33,329 bases of DNA from Desulfobulbaceae bacterium (lineage in GTDB: Bacteria; Desulfobacterota; Desulfobulbia; Desulfobulbales; Desulfobulbaceae), in NCBI GenBank assembly GCA_015484845.1, contig WFUT01000025.1, positions 1 through 33,329 of the forward strand, read 5' to 3'. Every line of letters begins with the position of its first letter. Within the stretch, counting starts at the first letter, position 1. Of the stretch, positions 27,102 to 33,329 are shown piece by piece. Under the pieces are notes generated by a model, which searched no databases, had not been told where the DNA came from, and saw nothing but the letters and a program-made list of their open reading frames with translations. Made by a program: the position numbers and the translations under genes.

Positions 27102-28169
27102 CTAGGCTGGTTTATACAGTGAACTGGCAGAAAGAACAACCCCGGCGAACACCTCCACCAGTTCCGGGTCGAACTGGCTGCCGGAGCAGCGGCGGAGTTC
27201 GCCCACCGCCTCTGCCGTGGAAAGGTTGCGCCGGTAATTGCGGCGGGAGGTCATGGCGTCGAAACTGTCAGCCACGGTGATGATGCGGGTGAGGGTGTCG
27301 AGATCAGAGCCACCGATACCGTCGGGATAGCCGGTTCCATCCAGTTTCTCGTGGTGGTGCCGGATGATGCTCCGTTCCCGTTCCAGGAAGGTGAGCGGTT
27401 CGATGATCGAGGCGCCCACCTCGGGATGCTTCTTGATCAGCTCCCACTCCTCGGCAGTGAGCTTGCCCGGTTTCTGGATACAGGAGAGATCAATGACCAG
27501 CTTGCCGATGTCATGGAACTGGGAGGCCCGCCTGAGCACCACCTGCTCCTCTTCGGGGAGATCGATGGCCTCGCCGAGCAGCATGGAGTACTCGGTGACC
27601 CGGCGGGTATGGCCGGCGGTGTACTCGTCCTTTTCTTCCATGGCGGTCTGCAGGCTGGACATGATCTGGACCGTGGCCTTTTCCAGGTAATCGCTGTAGC
27701 GTTCCAGGAGCAGGTTCTTTTCCGCCAGTTCCCTGGTCTTGTCCAGGACCTCCTCCTCCAGGTTGGCCTTGTAGAGCCGCTCCTGGCGGATAAAGGTCCG
27801 TTTTTCGATGGCCCGCTCAACCTTGACCCGGAAGAGATCGATATCCTCGATGGGCTTGGTCATGAAGTCATAGGCCCCGAGATTGATGGCCTTGACCGCG
27901 TAGTCCATGGAACCGGCGCCGGTGAGAAAAAGGACCGGGATATCCAGGGCAGTGTTGTTCAGGTGCGCCAGGGTCTCGAAGCCGTCCATGTCGGGCATGT
28001 TGATATCCAGGACAATGACATCGAAATCATCGTTGACCCGCTCGATGACCTCCCGTCCGGACTCCACCGCCACGACATCGTAGTTGAACATGGTAAGGAT
28101 CTTCTGCACCGCGGTGCGCACCAGATCATCATCATCGGCTATGAGGATTTTTGAACCCATCTCTTGCAA
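27102..28169 (-). CDS. Response regulator with HD-GYP domain (predicted c-di-GMP phosphodiesterase)
   Basis: REC domain (ILIADDDDLVR...VIVLDINMPDMDGFE...FLTGAG...KP) plus HD-GYP (HTRRV...HDIGK...HHEKLDGTGYPDG). Confidence 0.95.
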   Translation of the reverse strand: MQEMGSKILIADDDDLVRTAVQKILTMFNYDVVAVESGREVIERVNDDFDVIVLDINMPDMDGFETLAHLNNTALDIPVLFLTGAGSMDYAVKAINLGAYDFMTKPIEDIDLFRVKVERAIEKRTFIRQERLYKANLEEEVLDKTRELAEKNLLLERYSDYLEKATVQIMSSLQTAMEEKDEYTAGHTRRVTEYSMLLGEAIDLPEEEQVVLRRASQFHDIGKLVIDLSCIQKPGKLTAEEWELIKKHPEVGASIIEPLTFLERERSIIRHHHEKLDGTGYPDGIGGSDLDTLTRIITVADSFDAMTSRRNYRRNLSTAEAVGELRRCSGSQFDPELVEVFAGVVLSASSLYKPA

Positions 28170-28304
28170 CTTGGTGAGAAAACTGAATAATCCGGTATCA
28201 CCAATACCCGTCGATCCGGCGGGGTTACGCCAGTGATCCGGATGGCCGGTGGCCGACTCTACCTACAGTCTCTCACACAACCCGGAAATATTGCAAAATA
28301 AAAA

Positions 28305-29378
28305 TCAGATATCCCAGTAATTTTTCACCACGCCCACGGCCTGGTCGAGCGAGGCGAGTTGAAGAGATGATCTATTCGATTCTCCGAGTTTTTTCTCATA
28401 TTTTCCGTCCAGGTATTGCGGATAGCTTTCGCTGAGCCGTTCGCCGCAGAGCTCGGTCAGGACGGCCAGGGCACCCTCCTTCATTCCCTGCAGGTTATAG
28501 CCCCCCTCCAGGGTGACAAGCAGCCGTCCGTCGCAGACCTCGGCGGCCAGGTCCACCAGGACCCTTGTCATGTAGGCGAACCCGGCCGGCGTCACCTTCA
28601 TCGCTCCCAGCGGGTCGCCGTCGTAGATATCAAAGCCGCAGGAGACAAGGACCAGCTCCGGCCTGTACTCCCTGGCCATGGGCAGGATCAGCTCGTTGAA
28701 GATGCAGGCGTACTCCATATCTCCCTGCCCGCCGGTCAGCGGTACATTGACCGTGTAGCCCTCGCCCGGCCCGGCCCCGGTCTCCAGGACCGCCCCGGTG
28801 CCGGGATAGTAGGGATACTGGTGGGTGGAACAGTAGAGAACCGAGTCGAAATTATAAAAACTGTGCTGGGTACCATTGCCGTGGTGGAGATCCCAGTCCA
28901 TGATCATGACCCGTTTGTAGCCCAGTTCCTTCACTGCCCACCATGCGGCGATGGCCACGTTGTTGAACAGGCAGAAGCCCATGGAGCGGTCGCGCTCGGC
29001 ATGGTGACCCGGCGGCCGCACCAGGCAGAAGGCGTTGTCGATCTCCCCCTGGTCCAGCCGGTTGACCGCATCGACCAGGGCGCCCGCCGCCAGGCAGGCC
29101 GCGGCATAGGATTCCTCCGAGGTCGCGGTGTCGGCGTCAAGGAAATCATGGGCATGGCCGGCTGTTGCCGCCACCTTCTCGATGAGGGCCCGGGAGTGGT
29201 TGAGGGCGATGATCTCGGTTGAGGCCGGTTCAAAGCCGGGATAGAGGAAGCGGGAACCCGTGTCCTCCCGGTCCAGTTCCCGGTAGATAACCTGCAGCCG
29301 TTCCGGCGATTCCGGATGGTCGTAGCCGGGCCGGTGTTCAAGAAAGAGCTGGTTTCTGTACACTGCTGTCCTGCGCAT
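28305..29378 (-). CDS. Histone deacetylase / acetoin utilisation (AcuC-like) family protein
   Basis: RPGYDHPESPERL...RPPGHHAERDRSMGFCLFNNVAIAAWWA...IMDWDLHHGNGTQHSFY...SCGFDIYDGDPLG. Confidence 0.93.
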   Translation of the reverse strand: MRRTAVYRNQLFLEHRPGYDHPESPERLQVIYRELDREDTGSRFLYPGFEPASTEIIALNHSRALIEKVAATAGHAHDFLDADTATSEESYAAACLAAGALVDAVNRLDQGEIDNAFCLVRPPGHHAERDRSMGFCLFNNVAIAAWWAVKELGYKRVMIMDWDLHHGNGTQHSFYNFDSVLYCSTHQYPYYPGTGAVLETGAGPGEGYTVNVPLTGGQGDMEYACIFNELILPMAREYRPELVLVSCGFDIYDGDPLGAMKVTPAGFAYMTRVLVDLAAEVCDGRLLVTLEGGYNLQGMKEGALAVLTELCGERLSESYPQYLDGKYEKKLGESNRSSLQLASLDQAVGVVKNYWDI

Positions 29379-29384
29379 GGTCTC

Positions 29385-29966
29385 TTATCTCCTGCACCTG
29401 TAAATGGTTTTTTCCGTTATGACCCGGTCCATCTTCTGGTCATGGGGCTCCAAGGGGACCCGGTCCACTACCTGGAGGTCATAGGCCAGGGCCATGCGGA
29501 GAGCCGCCGGTGTCTGCCGGGAGAGGAAACGGTCATAATAGCCGCCACCATAGCCCAGGCGCCCGCCCCGGCGATCAAAGACCGATCCCGGCACGATGAC
29601 CACATCCACCGTTGCCGGATCGATCCGGTTTTCCCCGGCCCATGAGGGCGGGGGTTCCGGGATGCCGCAGTAGCCGGGCCGGAGCTGGGTATCAGGATCG
29701 GTTATCTTCACCGCCAGCAGGGAGGAGGTCTCCACCACGGTCAGGGGAACAGAGACCGTCTTGCCGGCCGCCAGGCACTGGTCGATAAAGTCCCGCGTCC
29801 GGACCTCGCTGCGGAAACTGACATAGACGAACAGGTGCGCCGCCGCGCCAATCTCCTCCATGCCGAGCAGCTCCCTGATGATTGCCCTGCTCCTGCTTTC
29901 CTGCTCGGCGGACGACAACCGGTCCCGGCGGGCAAGAATCGTTTTTCTCAATTCACCACGTTCCAT
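29385..29966 (-). CDS. 5-formyltetrahydrofolate cyclo-ligase
   Basis: KTILARRDRLSSAEQESRSRAI...VDVVIVPGSVFDRRGGRLGYGGGYYDRFL. Confidence 0.94.
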   Translation of the reverse strand: MERGELRKTILARRDRLSSAEQESRSRAIIRELLGMEEIGAAAHLFVYVSFRSEVRTRDFIDQCLAAGKTVSVPLTVVETSSLLAVKITDPDTQLRPGYCGIPEPPPSWAGENRIDPATVDVVIVPGSVFDRRGGRLGYGGGYYDRFLSRQTPAALRMALAYDLQVVDRVPLEPHDQKMDRVITEKTIYRCRR

Positions 29967-29998
29967 GAACTCGTGTCCCGGCTTCGGATTCCGGTCTC

Positions 29999-30031
29999 AA
30001 AAAAAAGGCGGTACCCGGCAAGGGTACCGCC
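29999..30031 (-). terminator. Rho-independent terminator of the YedE-like gene
   Basis: Minus strand GGCGGTACCC-TTGCC-GGGTACCGCC followed by eight T. Confidence 0.9.
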
Positions 30032-30058
30032 TGTACGCACGTCTCCATTCGCCCTGGA

Positions 30059-31327
30059 TCACATGGGCACGATCAGCTTGTTGCTTTCCTCGTTCCAGGT
30101 AACGATCACGTACCACAGGACCATGAAGGCCAGGATCAGCACCAGGGCGGGACCGTATCCCATCACGTCGGGAAGATAGACATACTTGCCGAGCACGCCG
30201 TCGGCCTCGAAATCCTGGTCCCTGAACCAGGCGACCATGAGCGAGTTGGAAAGACCGAAGAAGAGGACCACCATCCACAGCTTGATCTGTCCCTCGCCGA
30301 CGCGCCAGAGGCTGCCCGATCCACAGCCGCCGGCGAACAGGGCGCCGACACCGAAGAGGAAGCCACCGACAACGCCGCCCCAGCCGAAGGTGCCGCGGAC
30401 ATAGTTCATGGGCGCCAGGACCGGGTCGCCGTCGGCGCGCACGGCAACGCCGTACTTGAGGACAGCCGCGCCCACGGCCAGGATGGCGATGGACAGGGCC
30501 ACGGACTTGGCCAGGGTGCAGTCGCCGGTCATGTGCGGTTCACGGAAACCCTGGATCATACACCAGCGGCCGCGGTGCATGGAATAGCCGAGGCCGGCGG
30601 AGATGAGCAGGATACCGGGGAGGGAGTTGATATAGTCGGCGTAGTCGTCGCCGTTGAAGTTGGCATAGGCATAGGCGCCCCAGATCATGACCGCAAGGGC
30701 GATGAGGCCCAGGATGACCTGGACAACCGGGGGAAACTCGATGGTCTTGGCACCGCCGGAACCCCAGGTTATATACTCCATCTCCTTGTAGAGCAGCCAC
30801 AGTCCGACCACCGCTCCCAACACCAGGCCGATCCACATGGTGAAGCCGTTGGCGGCCAGGTTGCCCAGGGCATTGTACATGCCGCCGATGTTACAGCCGC
30901 CGGCCAGCGCGGCGCCGATGCCCATGAGGATACCGGCGATGATGGCCTTGACATACTCGCGAAATGGCGGAAACCGCAGGGCGAACTGGCCGCCGAGGCA
31001 GGCGGAAAGAAAGGCGCCGCCCACGAATCCCAGGCCGATGACCGAGCCGGAATTGTACCAGATCGACTTGGTCAGGACCTTGGCGCCGTCATCGTTGATG
31101 AAGCCGACAACCTCCTTCATGTCCGAATCCCGGTACCAGCCGGCCGCGTACAGGATCCAGTCACCCCAGTTGCGGATTGCGCCGACAGCACCCCACGGCC
31201 GCCACCAGGCCATGATGAGAATACTGAAGAGGGCAACCACTATTCCTGTAGTCGTGGCATCCCATTCGGTCTGGCAGAAAACCTTGTACAGTCTCTTGAA
31301 CTTGCCTCCAAATCCTTCATCACTCAT
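30059..31327 (-). CDS. YeeE/YedE family sulfur-compound permease-like protein
   Basis: Start MSDEGFGGKF...; multi-TM; duplicated GGC motifs GGCNIGGMYNALGN and GGCGSGSLWRVGEGQ. Confidence 0.9.
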   Translation of the reverse strand: MSDEGFGGKFKRLYKVFCQTEWDATTTGIVVALFSILIMAWWRPWGAVGAIRNWGDWILYAAGWYRDSDMKEVVGFINDDGAKVLTKSIWYNSGSVIGLGFVGGAFLSACLGGQFALRFPPFREYVKAIIAGILMGIGAALAGGCNIGGMYNALGNLAANGFTMWIGLVLGAVVGLWLLYKEMEYITWGSGGAKTIEFPPVVQVILGLIALAVMIWGAYAYANFNGDDYADYINSLPGILLISAGLGYSMHRGRWCMIQGFREPHMTGDCTLAKSVALSIAILAVGAAVLKYGVAVRADGDPVLAPMNYVRGTFGWGGVVGGFLFGVGALFAGGCGSGSLWRVGEGQIKLWMVVLFFGLSNSLMVAWFRDQDFEADGVLGKYVYLPDVMGYGPALVLILAFMVLWYVIVTWNEESNKLIVPM

Positions 31328-31559
31328 ACATTCCCCCTCCGTTGACGTTGCATACTCCTTTTGATCTTCAATGGCCCGTCGGCAGTGATCCTCGGCACTC
31401 CCCGCGGAGCCGTCTTTTCCTGGCAAAGGCCTTTCCGCAGGATCGCGAATGCACGAACCCGGCCGCCGGCAGGAGCCTTCAGCCTGATGATCCGCAGGCA
31501 GCAGGGCAGCCGATCCCTGGCTGGAACATCATATCGCGGTCAAGAACACGCCTCTTTTC

Positions 31560-31595
31560 ACGGTATTCTTTACCGTTGCCCTCTTTTTTTGTCAA
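31560..31595 (-). promoter_or_regulatory. Putative promoter of the YedE-like gene with overlapping inverted repeat
   Basis: Minus strand TTGACA (31595-31590), 17-nt spacer, TAAAGA (31572-31567); ACGGTA-TTCTT-TACCGT (31560-31576) overlaps the -10. Confidence 0.4.
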
Positions 31596-31703
31596 GGATT
31601 GTTGCGGGCATGGGGGCTGACAGCCGCTGTTTTTAATTTTTTTTACTTGTCAATCCGAGATGTTATACACATGAAAGCCCTTGAATTGTCATTCATTTTA
31701 CCC

Positions 31704-31732
31704 TTGACAGACCAGGTGCTATTCGGTATAGG
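31704..31732 (+). promoter_or_regulatory. Putative promoter of the tusA-dsrE-like operon
   Basis: TTGACA (31704-31709), 17-nt spacer, TATAGG (31727-31732). Confidence 0.45.
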
Positions 31733-31848
31733 AAGTTTTGCATCACTCGAATTTCATGAAGAAACTGGAGAGTGGTGGCGATTCATGAAGACAAGGCTGT
31801 GTTTTCATGAGCATTTCTATTTATCTTTATCAAGGTAGGGAGGATAAC

Positions 31849-32106
31849 ATGAGCGACTACAAACAGGCACCCGAGGGAATCCAGGAAAATGCATATCTCG
31901 ATGCCAAGGGACTGAGCTGCCCCATGCCGCTGCTGCGGACCAAGAAGGAGATGGGCAAGCTGAAGTCCGGCGAGATTCTCAAGGTCGACGGCACTGATCC
32001 GGGATCCCGTAACGATATCCCCGGCTGGTGTGAGCGCGCCGGTCACGAGTACCTCGGTGAAAAAGAAGAGTCCGGTTACATCAGCTTCTACATCAAGAAG
32101 GGCTGA
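31849..32106 (+). CDS. tusA: TusA/SirA-family sulfurtransferase
   Basis: LDAKGLSCPMPLLRTKKEMGKLKSGEILKVDGTDPGSRNDIPGWCERAGHEYL; SD GGGAGG. Confidence 0.93.
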   Translation: MSDYKQAPEGIQENAYLDAKGLSCPMPLLRTKKEMGKLKSGEILKVDGTDPGSRNDIPGWCERAGHEYLGEKEESGYISFYIKKG

Positions 32107-32191
32107 TTGCCAGCGCTGATCCGCAACCGGACGGCAGGTATCTTTCCTGCCCCACGTTACGTACCACTCTTTTTTCACACTGGAGGATAGA

Positions 32192-32509
32192 ATGGCAAAA
32201 AGTATAGGGATCTTTGTTACATCCCCGCAGAACATGAGACATGTCATGGGGGTCACCAAGGCCGCGGTGGCCAAGGGCGCCAAGGTCAAGGTCTTCTTCA
32301 CCTGGACGGCAACCCATCTCACCAAGTGTGCCAACTTTGTCGATCTCTGCGCTCTGGACAACGTCGATGTCTCCATCTGCGCCGACAGCTACAAGAAGGT
32401 GGGATACGACGTAAAGGACATCCCCAAGGGACTCGACGAGAAGAAGATGGCCACCCAGGCCCAGCATGGCGCCATCATCGAAGACTACGACTGCTACTTG
32501 ACCCTGTAG
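32192..32509 (+). CDS. DsrE-family-like protein
   Basis: MAKSIGIFVTSPQNMRHVMGVTKAAVAKGAKVKVFFTWTATHLTK...; SD GGAGG. Confidence 0.75.
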   Translation: MAKSIGIFVTSPQNMRHVMGVTKAAVAKGAKVKVFFTWTATHLTKCANFVDLCALDNVDVSICADSYKKVGYDVKDIPKGLDEKKMATQAQHGAIIEDYDCYLTL

Positions 32510-32522
32510 GAAGGAGGAAGGA

Positions 32523-32837
32523 ATGTCTCATAAAGTCTGCTTTATGTATCCCAGCGAGAACTACATCCTTGACGGGATCAGATCCGCCCTGGGCCTGTCC
32601 GTGGAAAACATGTACTCATACGGTGTGGTCATGTACAACGAGCTTGGCGAGCTCAGCGACTATGACAAGGAAAACATCGAATGGATGCGGGACATGGAGG
32701 GTGAGGTCTACACCATGAACGAGGCCAATGTCGAGAAGCATGGCCTGCCGAAAATCACTCTTGAGGAACTGGGACAGAAGCTCCGTGAGATGGATATCAT
32801 TATTCCCTACGGCATAATGAGATCGGACAAGACCTGA
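32523..32837 (+). CDS. Small conserved protein, possibly DsrF-like, of a sulfur-trafficking cluster
   Basis: 104 aa, SD AGGAAGGAGGAAGGA, tight spacing after the DsrE-like gene. Confidence 0.65.
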   Translation: MSHKVCFMYPSENYILDGIRSALGLSVENMYSYGVVMYNELGELSDYDKENIEWMRDMEGEVYTMNEANVEKHGLPKITLEELGQKLREMDIIIPYGIMRSDKT

Positions 32838-32945
32838 GAGCAAACTGTAACGGTACGAGGATACCTTGAAAAACCGGGACAGCCGTTCATGAACCTGCGG
32901 AGAACCGATCTTTCAGGGTGGCCATAATTCAAAGGAGTGAGTGAA

Positions 32946-33119
32946 ATGAAAATCCTGCATGTATATCGTTCCGAGCCCAATGATGACGTCCAGAAGCTGG
33001 TCGAAATCGTATCGGAGGGACGTGAGACCGAGTCATTTGACCTCAATGTTGAATCTCCGGACTATGACAAGCTCGTTGAAATGGTCTGGGAGGCCGATCA
33101 GACCATCTGCTGGTGGTAG
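32946..33119 (+). CDS. 57-aa small protein, possibly DsrH/TusB-like
   Basis: ATG 32946 behind AAAGGAG; MKILHVYRSEPNDDVQKLVEIVSEG...ADQTICWW; followed by a terminator. Confidence 0.65.
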   Translation: MKILHVYRSEPNDDVQKLVEIVSEGRETESFDLNVESPDYDKLVEMVWEADQTICWW

Positions 33120-33145
33120 ACGTATCACACAACGGTCCGACCGCA

Positions 33146-33176
33146 AACCCTTGCTTCCCGGCAAGGGTTTTTTTTA
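33146..33176 (+). terminator. Rho-independent terminator of the tusA-dsrE-like operon
   Basis: AACCCTTGC-TTCCCG-GCAAGGGTT followed by a T-tract. Confidence 0.9.
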
Positions 33177-33181
33177 TCCCT

Positions 33182-33329
33182 AAATCCTGCACTTCGAAAA
33201 TGAAGAAAAAAATTTTCCTTTGCCGTATCAGCGGATTATACGAACGTGATCGTTTTTTTCGACTCACTGATCGGGTGAAGGATTTTTTTCTTCATTTTCT
33301 CGCCCTTCGGGATTGGCAATTTTACCGAA
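33182..33329 (+). repeat. Dispersed structured element, copy 2, truncated by the window end
   Basis: AAATCCTGCACTTCGAAAATGAAG...TTGGCAATTTTACCGAA; ~95% identical over 148 bp to 13898-14045, same orientation. Confidence 0.9.

Noticed and set aside
28170-28304. Possible c-di-GMP (GEMM) riboswitch upstream of the HD-GYP gene, because of GCGGGGTTAC on the plus strand
   Set aside because: Wrong strand for the HD-GYP gene and the remaining conserved GEMM core is not present.
32949-32958. AAATCCTGCA, identical to the element end, inside the 57-aa gene
   Set aside because: Encodes the normal MKILH start; no other element sequence follows, so likely coincidence.
1-33329. CRISPR arrays, tRNA/rRNA genes, prophage or intact transposase
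   Set aside because: None seen by eye; no regular repeat-spacer pattern, no tRNA T-arm-like sequences, no transposase-like ORF in the track.

Overview
The window looks like a chromosomal segment of an anaerobic sulfur-metabolising bacterium, most likely Desulfobacterota / Desulfobulbales-like (taxon is inference from gene content). Left to right it holds: a DUF2207-like membrane protein cut by the window start; a small zinc-ribbon protein behind a Fur-box-like site; a periplasmic amino-acid-binding protein; pal; an oxygen-defence operon (Fur-family regulator fused to a small winged-helix domain, 2-Cys peroxiredoxin, desulfoferrodoxin, double rubredoxin, DsrE-like protein, FprA flavodiiron protein, desulforedoxin-like protein); a molybdopterin oxidoreductase plus a 4Fe-4S protein placed directly ahead of an 11-gene nuo operon (nuoABCDHIJKLMN, no nuoEFG); a minus-strand block (gatC-gatA-hisC-cmk, HD-GYP response regulator, 5-FTHF cyclo-ligase/histone-deacetylase-like pair); and a YedE-like/TusA/DsrE-like sulfur-trafficking cluster. 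The most unusual signal is a ~243-bp dispersed non-coding element at ~13898-14140. It has terminal inverted repeats and folds on paper into a compact four-helix junction. A second, ~95% identical copy starts at ~33182 and is cut by the window end. Copy 1 sits at the nuoC/nuoD boundary and is flanked by a 6-bp direct repeat. Removing it in silico restores a longer nuoC frame that ends just before nuoD. One small helix shows a compensatory base-pair change between the copies.
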